DNA of 64,000 nt from assembly GCF_015472005.1 (NCBI RefSeq), contig NZ_BMAQ01000006.1:1-64000 (forward strand), read 5' to 3'. A program made the translations under genes and the position numbers. The DNA is from Insulibacter thermoxylanivorax (lineage in GTDB: Bacteria > Bacillota > Bacilli > Paenibacillales > DA-C8). The notes below the pieces were generated by a model. The model did no database searches. It was given only the letters and a program-made list of their open reading frames with translations, and was not told the origin of the DNA. Shown piece after piece: positions 8,868 to 18,662 of this stretch. The number at the start of each line of letters is the position of its first letter. The first letter of the stretch is position 1.

Positions 8868-9485
8868 TTAGTCCTGTCCCGCGATCTGCTCCTTGTACCA
8901 CTTTGCGGCAGCAGCAACTTCCGTGCGCGTAAGTTGGTGACCGTGATCCTCCCAGTGTACGAAGACCTTCGCTCCTGCGCCTTCTAACAGCTTGGTCAGC
9001 TCTTCGCTTTCCTCAGGAGAACAGATCGGGTCATTGCGCCCTGCGCCGATAAACACGGGAGTACCGGCTAGATCTGGCAGCGCGATGCCGCGGCGGGGCA
9101 CCATCGGATGATGCAGGATGGCCCCTTTAAGCGCCCCAGGGATATGGAACATCATGCTCGCGGCGATATTCGCACCATTGGAGTAGCCGACGGCAACGAC
9201 TCGCTTCGCATCGAACCCGTACTGCTCCGCGCTCTTCTGAACAAAATCATGCAGTTCATGGGTGCGGAAGATCAGATCCTCCTCATCGAACACGCCCTCA
9301 GCCAGTCTGCGGAAGAACCGGGGCATCCCGTTCTCCAGGATGTTCCCGCGCACGCTCAGCACCGATGCAGTCGGGTCGATCATCTCTGCCAAGGGCAACA
9401 GATCACGCTCGGTTCCTCCAGTGCCATGCAGCAAGAGCAGTGTTGGTGCATGAGGATCCGATCCCTGCTGGTAGATATGCTTCAT
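8868..9485 (-). CDS. mhqD: Alpha/beta hydrolase, MhqD-like carboxylesterase
   Basis: A 205-residue phospholipase/carboxylesterase-type hydrolase. The oxyanion motif is LLHGTGG, the nucleophile is Ser in GYSNGAN, the acid is Asp in GAGRNDPICS, and the base is His in DHGHQLT. In Bacillus, mhqD is induced by quinones and other electrophiles. Here its ATG overlaps the mhqO stop (ATGA), so the pair is translationally coupled, which supports the name. The natural substrate is not known. Confidence 0.8.
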   Translation of the reverse strand: MKHIYQQGSDPHAPTLLLLHGTGGTERDLLPLAEMIDPTASVLSVRGNILENGMPRFFRRLAEGVFDEEDLIFRTHELHDFVQKSAEQYGFDAKRVVAVGYSNGANIAASMMFHIPGALKGAILHHPMVPRRGIALPDLAGTPVFIGAGRNDPICSPEESEELTKLLEGAGAKVFVHWEDHGHQLTRTEVAAAAKWYKEQIAGQD

Positions 9486-10432
9486 ACCCGATCCTCCTCT
9501 AGTACGCGTACTTCGAAAGGTTTCAGCCCCCGTTCGATATAGGCGCGATGCGGTTCATACCACTCTGGCAGCTTAAGATGTGTGCCCAACTCGTCATAGG
9601 TTTCATCAGTGACGAAGCCTGGGGGATCCGTAGCGATCTCGAAGAGGATGCCACCGTATTCCCGGAAATAGATCGCGGTAAAATAATTCCGATCGACGAT
9701 ATTCGTCGGCTGTAAACCGGATGCTGCCACATGCTGTCTCCACTGCTCCTGTTCCTCCAGATCCTTCGCCCGCCATGCGATATGATGAACAGTTCCTGCA
9801 CCGCCGTGACCACGCGGCACCTCATGCATGTTCACGTCAATGATGTTGCCGATGTCGCCAAGGGTGCGGAAGCGGACGAAGCCGTTCTCTTCTGCGATGC
9901 GTTCCAGACCCATGACATGATCAAGGACGGACATCGTATGTTGGGGAGCCAAGCTGTACAGCACAGCACCGCCGAATCCTTTGATCGCTTTGTCCGCCGG
10001 CACGCCGCCGAAGGACCATTTGCTGGCCGCTCCTTCCTCGCGTTCGACCAGCTCGATCTGTAAGCCGTCCACATCTTCCAAGCGTAGATACGTCTCGCCG
10101 AACCGTTTCTCTTCCGTATAAGGGATGGAGAACTTCTGCAGTCTCTCCCTCCAGAAGGACATCGAACCGGGAGGAATCACATAAGTCGTGATGCCGACTT
10201 GTCCGCTGCCTACTTTTCCTTTGCGCCCTTCCTCAAAGGGGAAGAACGTGATGATCGTTCCCGGACTGCCCACTTCATTGCCGAAGTACAGATGATACAC
10301 CTCCGGTGCGTCGAAGTTGATCGTTTTCTTCACAAGCCTTAGACCCAAGACTCCCGCATAAAAGTCAACATTCTTCTGGGCATCCCGCACAAATGCGGTG
10401 ATATGATGGATGCCGTAGGTTTTTAATGCCAT
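9482..10432 (-). CDS. mhqO: Ring-cleaving dioxygenase, MhqO-like (VOC superfamily)
   Basis: A 316-residue protein made of two tandem VOC (glyoxalase/extradiol dioxygenase) modules. Metal-ligand positions are visible as His in IHHITAF (N-terminal module), His in VHHIAW, and Glu in ILFEIATDPPG (C-terminal module). MhqO-type proteins confer resistance to methylhydroquinone and catechol in Bacillus. It is the first gene of a two-gene operon with mhqD. Confidence 0.85.
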   Translation of the reverse strand: MALKTYGIHHITAFVRDAQKNVDFYAGVLGLRLVKKTINFDAPEVYHLYFGNEVGSPGTIITFFPFEEGRKGKVGSGQVGITTYVIPPGSMSFWRERLQKFSIPYTEEKRFGETYLRLEDVDGLQIELVEREEGAASKWSFGGVPADKAIKGFGGAVLYSLAPQHTMSVLDHVMGLERIAEENGFVRFRTLGDIGNIIDVNMHEVPRGHGGAGTVHHIAWRAKDLEEQEQWRQHVAASGLQPTNIVDRNYFTAIYFREYGGILFEIATDPPGFVTDETYDELGTHLKLPEWYEPHRAYIERGLKPFEVRVLEEDRV

Positions 10433-10473
10433 GATCCGTTCCCTTCCTAATCGACACGATATTGTCCTAGAGT

Positions 10474-10498
10474 TTATTTTCTTGAAATTAAGATAAAT
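10474..10498. promoter_or_regulatory. Possible MhqR-like operator upstream of mhqO
   Basis: An imperfect inverted repeat (TCTT-GAAATT-AAGA core) with A/T-rich flanks, about 45 bases upstream of the mhqO start. It resembles the ATCTcGAATTcGAgAT-type sites of Bacillus MhqR but is not a close match. No mhqR gene is in the window. Confidence 0.3.
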
Positions 10499-10826
10499 AT
10501 AACACAGTACATTTTTTTACGCGACTATTTCCCATATACAATATGTACCATTCGTGTAAGGAGTATGATGATCAGCCGTTTATGACCTTGGTATGAGGGG
10601 GAAGGTAGAATAAGGGAAGCGGGATTTCCGTTATTTATCAAGAAACAGCTGTTTGTTGAAAATAGGGGTAGTTAGATTTCTCTTATTTGATGAATAAACA
10701 CTGTTTCTATGGATTTTTCCCCGGTTTATCGAAAATAACAGAAATTTGAATGACCTTATGTCATGCAAAATCAAGGAAATCTGCAAATAGAGGAAATTTC
10801 GCTTCCGTTATTACACGCATGATTCC

Positions 10827-10881
10827 AAAAAAAAAGGACAGCCCGCATCGTTCGTCCCAAGCAAACGATCTGCGGCTGCCC
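10827..10881 (-). terminator. Terminator of the peptide-importer/peptidase operon
   Basis: On the minus strand a long stem (GGCAGCCGCAGATCGTTTG pairing with CGAACGATGCGGGCTGTCC) is followed by nine T residues. It lies 19 bases past the stop of the M20 peptidase gene. Confidence 0.85.
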
Positions 10882-10899
10882 TCCTCCGATTCGCTTCAA

Positions 10900-12033
10900 T
10901 TATGAGCTGTACTTCTGCAAGAGACGAGCCAACAAAGCCGTCCGCGGCACGATGTGATCCAGCTCGACGTATTCCTCTTCGGTATGAGCGCCGGCGCCAA
11001 CAGCTCCTAAGCCGTCCAAGGTCGGGATGCCAAGCGCCGCTGTAAAGTTGCCGTCGCTCGCCCCGCCCGTCGAGGCTTCACCAAAGTCGAAGCCGAGTGC
11101 CGCCGCGATATCCTTGGCATCCTGATAGAGGCGGCGATTCAGCGTTTGCTCCATCGGCGGGCGGACCATGCCGCCGGTTACTGTGAGCTTCGTCTTCGCC
11201 AGGACGGGTTTCAGATTCATGATGAGATGCATGAGCCGCTCGGCCTCCTGCAGTTTCTCCACCCGGACCTCCACTTCCGCTTTCGCATAGGGACTGACGA
11301 TATTGAAGGCCGTGCCGCCGGAAGCCGTGCCCACATTCACCGTAGAGCCCTGCTCATAATCAGTCAATCCCTGCAAATAAAGGATCTGATGGGCCAGCTC
11401 CTCCAATGCACTGACGCCGCTCTTGTGGTCGATGCCCGAATGGGCGGCAACGCCTTCGATCTCCAGGGTGAAGCGGCCGACTCCCTTGCGGGCGGTCTTC
11501 AGCTTGCCATCCGGACCTAAGGCCGGTTCGAGGACGAAGACCGCATCGCTCTTCGCCGCCTCCTCCTCGATCCAGCGGCGCGAGGTCGTGCTGGCGATCT
11601 CCTCGTCGGTATTGACGAACAGCACGATATTCTTCTTCGGCGCACCGAACTTGGCGACAGTATGCATCGCATACAGTCCTTGCAGCAGTCCGCATTTCAT
11701 ATCGAACACGCCGGGCCCGTATAACCGTCCGCCTTCCTGCCGGAACGGCCTAGAGCTTGCCTCGCCTTCCGGGAAGACAGTATCCAGATGGGTCAGGATC
11801 AGGATCTGTCCTTCCCCCTGCCCAAGATGCAGTTTCACTTGATCCCCCCGCTCGCTCTGCGGGATCACTTCAACCCGGCCGCCGATCAACGCCTGAAACC
11901 GCTCGATCACGAACTTCATCGCCTGATCGATGAGCGGTTTGTTGCGTGAAGGCGTGTCCATGTTCACCAATTTCTCGAGATCTGTCAGCAGATCCGGCAA
12001 TTGCTCTGCGATATATCCTTTCCATTCACTCAT
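10900..12033 (-). CDS. M20 family metallopeptidase (carboxypeptidase G2-like)
   Basis: A 377-residue zinc aminoacyl-hydrolase of the CPG2/ArgE class. Metal and catalytic residues are visible: His and Asp in THLDTVFPEG, Asp in GVFDMKCG, Glu-Glu in NTDEEIAS, and the distal His in GAHTEEEY. The dimerisation insert lies in the middle. Start at 12033 is preferred because AAGGAG lies 8 bases upstream; an ATG six codons earlier is possible. It is the last gene of the operon and lies 33 bases after the S9 peptidase. It is probably cytoplasmic and would act on imported peptides or N-acyl amino acids. Confidence 0.85.
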   Translation of the reverse strand: MSEWKGYIAEQLPDLLTDLEKLVNMDTPSRNKPLIDQAMKFVIERFQALIGGRVEVIPQSERGDQVKLHLGQGEGQILILTHLDTVFPEGEASSRPFRQEGGRLYGPGVFDMKCGLLQGLYAMHTVAKFGAPKKNIVLFVNTDEEIASTTSRRWIEEEAAKSDAVFVLEPALGPDGKLKTARKGVGRFTLEIEGVAAHSGIDHKSGVSALEELAHQILYLQGLTDYEQGSTVNVGTASGGTAFNIVSPYAKAEVEVRVEKLQEAERLMHLIMNLKPVLAKTKLTVTGGMVRPPMEQTLNRRLYQDAKDIAAALGFDFGEASTGGASDGNFTAALGIPTLDGLGAVGAGAHTEEEYVELDHIVPRTALLARLLQKYSS

Positions 12034-12066
12034 AGGCGCTGTCTCCTTCATAAGCTCTGCATCCTC

Positions 12067-14043
12067 TCATCGATATTCCGCCAGCCACGCCTCGATCGCT
12101 TGCAGCCTTGCCGCCCGCTGCTGCGGTTTGCCCGCCGTCACATAAGCATGAGAAGCGCCGGGCAGGCGTAAGAACGCTGTTTCCTTACCCAGCCGCTTCA
12201 GCGCGATATACCATTGCTCCGCTTGCTCGATCGGACAGCGGTGGTCCTGTTCCGCATGGATGATCAGCACAGGCGTCTCGACCTGCGGGGCATAGCGGAT
12301 CGGTGAACGCGCCATGATCGCCTGCTCATCCGTCCACAGATCCATGGTCCCGCCCAACTGGTGGAGGTTGTTGTAGAAGCCGTTGTCGCTGCTGCCGATC
12401 TTGCTGTACAGATTGCAGATAGACCGCTCCGTTACCGCCGCGCGGAAGCGGTGATCATGGGCGATGATCCAATTGACAAGGTACCCGCCGTAGCTTCCGC
12501 CCAGCAGATACAATGGTTCCCCTTCGTCCCTTCCTTCCTCAGCAAGAACCTTCTCCAGGAATCCGAACAGATCCTCGACATCGCCGCCGCCCCAATCGCC
12601 GACCACAGCGCGGGCGAAGGCTTGCCCGTAGCCCGTGCTGCCGCGGGGATTGCAGCAAAGCACGCGATAGCCAAGGCTCACCCAGTACCAGAAATCATAA
12701 TGGAAGGCCGAGCCGTAGGCAAGATGCGGACCGCCGTGGATCCACAGCTGCGTCCCCTTCCGTTGGACCGGTTCTCCCTGCTCATCCATCGGCGTCATCG
12801 ACCAGCCTTGGATCTCGAGTCCATCCTTGGAACGAACGCGGTATTCGCGTATCTCTGCCGGCGGCAGAGCGGCTGCGAAGGAGGCATGGTCATCCGTTAA
12901 CGCTGTAATCTCGATCTTTTCAGCGTAACGCCATACGGCATGATACAACTCACCCGGCCGGCGCATGGAATCCCCGACGAACACGAAACGGATCTCTTGT
13001 TCATCATAAGATGCCAGATCGAAGGCGATGACATTGAGCGGCAGAGGGATCCGCGCCACCTTCTCTTCCTTCACCTTGAACAGGTACAGAGCTTGCAGCC
13101 CTTGTTCCGTTGCAAGGAAGAGGAAGGCTTCACCGCCGGCAGCCGGCGCAGCGATCCTCGCAGCCCCCGGCCGCTTGCTGTCGCTGATCAGATGGCTGCC
13201 GATGTGCAGTTCCGGCAGATGATCCAGCCAGATCGTTTCCTCTTTCTGAAGATTTATGCGGAACCACTTATCCAACTCTGTGCTTTCAGCTATATGCCGC
13301 TTGCCGATGCCCATCAGCGAGCCGTCCGCAGCGGGATACAGGGCGGAGATGGATTTGACCGCAGGACGGAAGCTGGTCTCTTCTCCCGCAGCCAGGTCCC
13401 GCACATGAATGGTCGGGAACTTATCCCGATCATCATCCTCCGGATAATCTGAAACGTAATACAGCTTGCGACCATCCGGCGTAAACACCGGCGTATGATG
13501 ATCGGAGCGGCGGGTCGTCAGCTGCTGGACCTCGCCTGTCTCCAGATCGAGGAGGAACAGCTGGACATAGCCGTTTGTCATGCCTTCGCCGTCAAACTTA
13601 TAGCGAAGACGGGTGATCCGATAAGCCGTCGGATTCACATCATTGACGCGGCTCGTGTAGACCACCTTGCGCCCATCCGGGCTGAATACATATTCCTTTA
13701 CCTTCACCTCAGGGGTCAGGCGCTCAGCGGTGCGCTCCTCCATATGATACACCCACAGTTCATCCACGCCCCGAACCTTGCGCAGGAACCCAAGTTTCGT
13801 CCCGTCCGGCGACCACTTCGGGCTGTGGTCCTGAGGCAGCTCCCCTTGTTCCGCATCCGGCAGCAATGGTTCTTCAGCGCCGGTTCCTGTGTGATAGACG
13901 ACCAAACGGCTGAGATAAGCATCCTGCTCCAACGACATCTGAGTTTTGGCCAGCACCACCCGCTCTTGATCGCAGGGATGGACGGCCGGTGTTCCCAGCA
14001 GGATGATCCTGCTCATATCCTGAGGTTTAAGCATGGCGCTCAT
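12067..14043 (-). CDS. S9 family prolyl oligopeptidase / acylaminoacyl peptidase-like
   Basis: A 658-residue serine peptidase. The N-terminal ~400 residues are a beta-propeller (TolB/WD40-like repeats, such as [13 protein letters not shown] and [12 protein letters not shown]). The C-terminal alpha/beta-hydrolase domain has the nucleophile in GGSYGG, Asp in HAEQDHRCP and His in GASHAY. The ATG at 14043 overlaps the stop of the ABC ATPase gene (ATGA) and is preceded by GGAGGAAGGAG, so coupling with transport is direct. It has no signal peptide and is cytoplasmic. Confidence 0.9.
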   Translation of the reverse strand: MSAMLKPQDMSRIILLGTPAVHPCDQERVVLAKTQMSLEQDAYLSRLVVYHTGTGAEEPLLPDAEQGELPQDHSPKWSPDGTKLGFLRKVRGVDELWVYHMEERTAERLTPEVKVKEYVFSPDGRKVVYTSRVNDVNPTAYRITRLRYKFDGEGMTNGYVQLFLLDLETGEVQQLTTRRSDHHTPVFTPDGRKLYYVSDYPEDDDRDKFPTIHVRDLAAGEETSFRPAVKSISALYPAADGSLMGIGKRHIAESTELDKWFRINLQKEETIWLDHLPELHIGSHLISDSKRPGAARIAAPAAGGEAFLFLATEQGLQALYLFKVKEEKVARIPLPLNVIAFDLASYDEQEIRFVFVGDSMRRPGELYHAVWRYAEKIEITALTDDHASFAAALPPAEIREYRVRSKDGLEIQGWSMTPMDEQGEPVQRKGTQLWIHGGPHLAYGSAFHYDFWYWVSLGYRVLCCNPRGSTGYGQAFARAVVGDWGGGDVEDLFGFLEKVLAEEGRDEGEPLYLLGGSYGGYLVNWIIAHDHRFRAAVTERSICNLYSKIGSSDNGFYNNLHQLGGTMDLWTDEQAIMARSPIRYAPQVETPVLIIHAEQDHRCPIEQAEQWYIALKRLGKETAFLRLPGASHAYVTAGKPQQRAARLQAIEAWLAEYR

Positions 14044-15092
14044 CGATCTCCTTCCTCCGCGAAGTGGCAAGCCGCCCAGTGCCCCGGTTTCACTTCCTGC
14101 CACTTAGGCTCCGCTTGCCGGCAAAGCTCCTGCGCCCATGGGCAGCGGGTATGGAAACGGCAGCCGTTTGGCGGATTCAGCGGGCTGGGCAGTTCACCGC
14201 GCAGGGTGATCTTCTCCCGCTCGCGCTGCAGCTTCGGATTCGGCACCGGAATCGCGCTCATCAATGCCTGCGTGTAGGGATGTTTCGCATCCTGGAAGAT
14301 ATCCGACTTGCTTCCGAGCTCCACCAATTTGCCCAGGTACATCACACCGACCCGGTCGCTGACATGCCGCACGATGGACAGATCATGGGAGATAAACAGA
14401 TAAGTAAGATCGAGCTCCTTCTGCAGCCGTCCGAACAAATTGACGATCTGCGACTGCACGGAAACATCCAATGCGGACACCGGCTCATCGCAAACGATGA
14501 ACTTCGGCCGCAGGGCGATCGCCCGGGCGATGACGATCCGCTGCCGCTGCCCGCCGGAGAATTCATGGGGGTACTTGTCCATGCTGGAACGCGGCAGGCC
14601 GACCATCTCCAGCAGTTCCTGCACCTGCTTCGTCTCCTGCCCGCGGTGCAAGCCGTGGATCTTAAAGGGTTCCGCCAGGATCTGCCGAACCTTCATCCGC
14701 GCGTTCAACGAAGAATAAGGATCCTGGAACACGATCTGCATCTCTCTTCGCAGCCGTCTTCGTTCTTCGCTGCTTAGTTCCGATAGATCCCGGCCGTCGA
14801 AGACGACTCTGCCGGCCGTTGGGCGTTCTAAGTGTAGGATCGCCCGTCCCGTCGTTGATTTGCCGCATCCGCTCTCCCCCACGAGTCCGAGGGTCTCACC
14901 GGGGAACAGATCAAAACTCACGCCGTCAACGGCTTTCACCACTCGCGGTTTCTTAAGTGCGAATCTCTTGTTTGGATCACCGTAGTATTTTTTTAGTTGC
15001 TCAACTCTCACCAGAGGTTCCGCTGCCTGCGCTCCTCTTACCTCCACTCCTGCATCCTTATGCTCCGTTCTCTCACTTGATCGTGTACGCAT
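14040..15092 (-). CDS. Oligopeptide ABC transporter ATP-binding protein (OppF-type)
   Basis: A 350-residue ABC ATPase. Walker A is GESGCGKST, the signature is FSGGQRQRI, and Walker B is [12 protein letters not shown]. The C-terminal oligo/dipeptide extension (about residues 280-345) has the [14 protein letters not shown] cysteine cluster typical of OppD/OppF. The start at 15092 follows GGGAG and begins before the preceding OppD-type gene ends. It works as a heterodimer with that ATPase. Confidence 0.92.
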   Translation of the reverse strand: MRTRSSERTEHKDAGVEVRGAQAAEPLVRVEQLKKYYGDPNKRFALKKPRVVKAVDGVSFDLFPGETLGLVGESGCGKSTTGRAILHLERPTAGRVVFDGRDLSELSSEERRRLRREMQIVFQDPYSSLNARMKVRQILAEPFKIHGLHRGQETKQVQELLEMVGLPRSSMDKYPHEFSGGQRQRIVIARAIALRPKFIVCDEPVSALDVSVQSQIVNLFGRLQKELDLTYLFISHDLSIVRHVSDRVGVMYLGKLVELGSKSDIFQDAKHPYTQALMSAIPVPNPKLQREREKITLRGELPSPLNPPNGCRFHTRCPWAQELCRQAEPKWQEVKPGHWAACHFAEEGDR

Positions 15093-15094
15093 CC

Positions 15095-16075
15095 TCACCC
15101 AACTCCCTTCACCGGATGCCAGCATGCTGCGGCATGCCCCTCATGGTCTTCCACAAGCGGCGGCATCTGATTGCGGCACTTCTCTGTTGCATAAGGGCAG
15201 CGCGGATGGAATGGACAGCCTTCCGGCATCTGTTTGAGGTCCGGTACGGAACCAGGAATGGTCGCCAGTTCGCCTTCGCTGACCTTGGTCATGTCCGGCA
15301 TGCTCTTCAGCAGCCCGACGGTATAAGGATGCCGCGGCCGTTCGAACAGCTCCTCTACGCCTGCCATCTCCATCAAACGGCCGCCGTACATCACTGCCAC
15401 CCGATCGGCGGCATCGGCGATCACCCCCATATCATGGGTGATCAGCAGGATCGAGGTATCGAACGCCGCCTTGATCTCCTTCAACAGATCGAGGATCTGA
15501 GCCTGGATCGTCACATCCAGAGCGGTGGTCGGTTCATCGGCGATGATCACCTTGGGATCGCAGGCAAGGGCCATGGCGATCATGATCCTCTGCCGCATGC
15601 CGCCGGACAGCTCGAAGGGATATTGCCGGTATCGGAGTTCCGGTTCAGGGATGCCGACGGCCGTGAGCAGTTCGATGACCTTTTGCTTCTTCTCTTTTTT
15701 GCTCAGCTTCTTGTGCAGCGTCAGCATCTCCTCGATCTGCTTGCCCACGGATGCGAGCGGGTTAAGAGCCGTCATCGGCTCTTGGAAGATCATCGACACC
15801 TCGCTGCCGCGGTATCGCCGCATCTCCTTCTCCGACAGGCGGCTGATGACCTCACCCTCCAAGCGGATCTCCCCTTGCTCGATCTGCGCTTGTTGGGGCA
15901 ATAATTTCATGATAGTTAATGCCGTTAAACTTTTGCCGCTGCCGCTTTCACCGACCAGCCCGAGGATCTCACCGCGGTTCAGCGTAAACGACACATTCCT
16001 GAGCGCTGCCACGCGGCCGCCGCTTTGCTTGAAGGATACGGTTAGATTCTTAACACTTAACACCGCTTTAGTCAT
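15095..16075 (-). CDS. Oligopeptide ABC transporter ATP-binding protein (OppD-type)
   Basis: A 326-residue ABC ATPase with Walker A GESGSGKS, signature [10 protein letters not shown], and Walker [13 protein letters not shown]. The C-terminal region holds the [14 protein letters not shown] cluster of the peptide-transport subfamily. The ATG at 16075 is preceded by GAAGGAG and overlaps the end of the deacetylase gene by 8 bases. It pairs with the OppF-type gene just downstream. Confidence 0.92.
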   Translation of the reverse strand: MTKAVLSVKNLTVSFKQSGGRVAALRNVSFTLNRGEILGLVGESGSGKSLTALTIMKLLPQQAQIEQGEIRLEGEVISRLSEKEMRRYRGSEVSMIFQEPMTALNPLASVGKQIEEMLTLHKKLSKKEKKQKVIELLTAVGIPEPELRYRQYPFELSGGMRQRIMIAMALACDPKVIIADEPTTALDVTIQAQILDLLKEIKAAFDTSILLITHDMGVIADAADRVAVMYGGRLMEMAGVEELFERPRHPYTVGLLKSMPDMTKVSEGELATIPGSVPDLKQMPEGCPFHPRCPYATEKCRNQMPPLVEDHEGHAAACWHPVKGVG

Positions 16076-16937
16076 GCTGCCACTCCTTCGTTGATACATG
16101 GAATTGCCCTACATAATGCTGACTATGATAGGCAGCGATTTCAGCACAGGTCGCCCACCAGATCTCGGGATCTTCCCGCATCTTGCTAAGCATCTTCTCC
16201 AACGCAAGGATTCTGGATCCCCTGCCGCTCAGCCAGCTGTGCACGGTGAGCAGGAATAATCCGCCGAAGCGCTTGATCCCTTCGAACTCCTGCCGCCAAA
16301 GATCGGTCACCATCTGCGGATTCGTCGGCGGCGGTCCGGCATAACCGCCGAAGAAGCGGAAATAGATCGCATCATCGAGTAGCCACTGCACCGGTACTTC
16401 AGGCAGGCCGTCGATCCAGTAAGGATGGTCGAAGCCCATTAGCGAACTGTCATAGAGGATGCCGTGCCGCTTCAGCAGTTCGATGGTCTGCGGCGTCAAT
16501 TCCCACGAAGGCGAGCGGTAACCCATGGGGCGCGGTCCGATGATCCGCTCGATCGCTTCCTTCCCCTGCACGATCGTCTCTTCGATCTCTTCCGTACTCA
16601 GCGCTTGCACATTCTCGTGCAGATAGCCGTGCAGTCCGATCTCGTGACCGCCGGCGGCGATTGCTTCCACCGCTTCGGGATATTTGTCAGCGATCCAACC
16701 GGGGATGAACACACTCGCACGAATCTCCAGGTGTGCCAGCATCTCCAAGATCCGATAGATGCCCTGCCGCGGTCCGAAGGCCCGCTGTTCCAATTCCGCG
16801 ATGGCGCTGGACGGTGCATGACGCGTGCGCCACAGATAAGGAGTCTCCCCGTCAAAATCAATGGAAAACGCTGCTGCCGAGCGTTTTCCATCGGGCCATC
16901 GATAGGTACGTTCATGTATGCTGCCGTTTGCACTCAT
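16068..16937 (-). CDS. Polysaccharide deacetylase family protein
   Basis: A 289-residue NodB/PgdA-type protein. The motif 1 pair is SIDFDGET, and motif 2 is HEIGLHGYLHE (His ligands of the HxxxxH type), about residues 90-100. It has no signal peptide, so it acts in the cytoplasm, which fits the PuuE/HpPgdA-like cytoplasmic clade rather than cell-wall deacetylases. Embedded in a peptide importer operon, it could remove an N-acyl or formyl-type group from an imported compound; that is inference. Start 16937 was chosen over a longer frame. Confidence 0.8.
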   Translation of the reverse strand: MSANGSIHERTYRWPDGKRSAAAFSIDFDGETPYLWRTRHAPSSAIAELEQRAFGPRQGIYRILEMLAHLEIRASVFIPGWIADKYPEAVEAIAAGGHEIGLHGYLHENVQALSTEEIEETIVQGKEAIERIIGPRPMGYRSPSWELTPQTIELLKRHGILYDSSLMGFDHPYWIDGLPEVPVQWLLDDAIYFRFFGGYAGPPPTNPQMVTDLWRQEFEGIKRFGGLFLLTVHSWLSGRGSRILALEKMLSKMREDPEIWWATCAEIAAYHSQHYVGQFHVSTKEWQHD

Positions 16938-16947
16938 CTTGCTCCAC

Positions 16948-17727
16948 TCACTTCTCTGGTTTTCGGTAGGTTCCGGCACTCTTGCCGCCGTCAACATGCA
17001 AGGTGCTGCCGGTGACAAACGAAGCTGCTTCCGAACACAGATACAAGATCGCCTGCGGTGCATCATCGGGACCGGAGGTGCGCCCCAGAGGAATCTGCGC
17101 GATCATGTTCTGCACATATTCCTCCGACAAGGCGCTGACCTCGCTGCCCGGAGCGAATCCCGGGATCACGCTGTTCACGCGAATGCGATAGGGCGCGAGC
17201 TCCAGCGCATATGCCCTCGTGAGCATCGCTAAGGCCGCCTTCCCCACGGAGTAATGTCCGCCTCCGATCTGAGTCGTATATGCCGCGCCGGAACTGATAT
17301 TGATGATCGAACCTCGAATCCCCTCGGCGATCATCTGCTTCGCCAGCAGCTGGGTCAGCAGGAAGGGCGCGGTGACATTCACGCCGATGGAGGCCTGCCA
17401 CTGCTCCAGGGACATGTCCATCAGCTGTTGGCGTTGATAGACGCCGGCGTTATTGATCAGGATGTCGGGCGCAGTCCACCTTGCCGCTACTTCCGCCGCC
17501 AGCTGCTGGATCTGCCGCGGGTCCGTCAGATCCGTGCGATGATACCAAACTTCCGATTGCTGCAGGGTTGGCAGTTGGAGCATCGCCTTCAGTTCTTCTT
17601 CCCGGATATCCGACAGGCACAGCTTGGCGCCCGCCTTTGCGAAGGATTCCGCGATCCAGCGGCCGAAGATGCCGGCGGCACCGGTGATGACGACCTTCTT
17701 GCCTCTGAATTGATCTCCGTAATCCAT
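16948..17727 (-). CDS. SDR family oxidoreductase
   Basis: A 259-residue short-chain dehydrogenase/reductase. It has the nucleotide loop VVITGAAGIFGRWIA, in which the glycine spacing differs slightly from the common TGxxxGIG, plus NNAGVY, catalytic Ser in NISSGAAY and YSVGK. It belongs to the peptide importer operon, between the OppC-type permease (26-base gap) and the deacetylase. ATG at 17727 is preferred since CAGGAGAG lies at the right distance. The substrate is unknown. Confidence 0.85.
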   Translation of the reverse strand: MDYGDQFRGKKVVITGAAGIFGRWIAESFAKAGAKLCLSDIREEELKAMLQLPTLQQSEVWYHRTDLTDPRQIQQLAAEVAARWTAPDILINNAGVYQRQQLMDMSLEQWQASIGVNVTAPFLLTQLLAKQMIAEGIRGSIINISSGAAYTTQIGGGHYSVGKAALAMLTRAYALELAPYRIRVNSVIPGFAPGSEVSALSEEYVQNMIAQIPLGRTSGPDDAPQAILYLCSEAASFVTGSTLHVDGGKSAGTYRKPEK

Positions 17728-17753
17728 ATTTCTCACTCTCCTGCATGCTCGTC

Positions 17754-18662
17754 TCAGCGACTCTTGTGCTTCGGATCGAGCCGATCACGGATATAGTCGC
17801 CGATCGTATTGAAGGACAATACGACCAGGAAGATCGCAAGTCCGGGGAATGTGGCGATCCACCAAGCGGATGCCGCATAATGCTGGCCCGTCGACATCAT
17901 CGATCCCCAGCTCGGATTCGGCGGCTGCACGCCTAAACCTATGAAGGATAAGGATGCTTCAAAGAGGATCATCAGTCCCACTTCCAGCGTCGCCACGACG
18001 ATCAGGGGCGGGATCAACTCCGGCAGGATATGCAGGAAGAGGAGCCGCGTCGGCCTTGCTCCCAGCGCCTCTGCTGCCTTGACATAATCGCGATTGACCG
18101 CAGCTAAGGTCGTGCTGTAAGCAACCCGGGCATAGCGCGGCCAGCGCACGATGCCCAGTACGATGATGAGGTTGATCAGTTTCGGTCCTAAGACTGCCAC
18201 GGTGAGGATCGCCAACAGAAGGAATGGGATCGACATGAGCATATCCGCCAGACGCATGATGACCGCACCGACTGCCCCGCGGTAATAGCCGGCCATCATG
18301 CCCAAGAAACCGCCGAGCACACCGGATACCAAGACCGCTGATACAGCCACGATCAGCGATACGCGGGCGCCGTGGATGACGCGGCTGTAGATGTCGCGTC
18401 CGAGCTCATCGGTTCCCCAGATATAGGCGGCGCCGTCCGCACTAACATAGCCGGGTGCCTTCAGGCGAAGCGCCAGATCCGTGTAGGTTGGATCATGTTT
18501 GGCAAACCAGCCCGGAAAGAACGAAATGATGACAAATAACAACAGAACCAGCAGGAACGGAAGGATCACGATCCCATGTTTGCCTGCCAGAGAGAAGCGC
18601 AATTTCCGCGCAGGTCCGGTTGAAAGCGCGCCGCTGCCGTGCTTTGTGATCGGTTCATTCAT
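17754..18662 (-). CDS. Peptide ABC transporter permease (OppC/DppC-type)
   Basis: A 302-residue inner-membrane permease with a hydrophobic N-terminal anchor (about residues 30-55) and five further helices. The EAA loop is near EALGARPTRLLFLHILPEL. A signature DELGRDIYSRVIHGARVSL segment follows the long periplasmic loop, as in OppC. Its start overlaps the OppB-type stop (ATGA). Confidence 0.92.
   Translation of the reverse strand: MNEPITKHGSGALSTGPARKLRFSLAGKHGIVILPFLLVLLLFVIISFFPGWFAKHDPTYTDLALRLKAPGYVSADGAAYIWGTDELGRDIYSRVIHGARVSLIVAVSAVLVSGVLGGFLGMMAGYYRGAVGAVIMRLADMLMSIPFLLLAILTVAVLGPKLINLIIVLGIVRWPRYARVAYSTTLAAVNRDYVKAAEALGARPTRLLFLHILPELIPPLIVVATLEVGLMILFEASLSFIGLGVQPPNPSWGSMMSTGQHYAASAWWIATFPGLAIFLVVLSFNTIGDYIRDRLDPKHKSR

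Larger units (their letters stand above)
10433..10899. other. 467-base gene-free region with degenerate repeats
   Basis: No coding frame is supported. The segment nearest mhqO carries its leader and a loose inverted repeat at 10474-10498 (TCTTGAA/ATTAAGA). The middle, 10623-10812, holds AT-rich degenerate repeats: ATTTCCGTTATTT at 10624 and its near-complement AAATAACAGAAAT at 10733, with another CTTCCGTTATT at 10802. The far end is the terminator of the M20 peptidase gene. Confidence 0.6.

Noticed and set aside
13495..14277. A 260-codon plus-strand open frame
   Set aside because: Antisense to the S9 peptidase and OppF-type genes; no family.
14957..15904. A 315-codon plus-strand open frame
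   Set aside because: Antisense to the OppD-type ATPase gene; no recognisable domain and no ribosome site.
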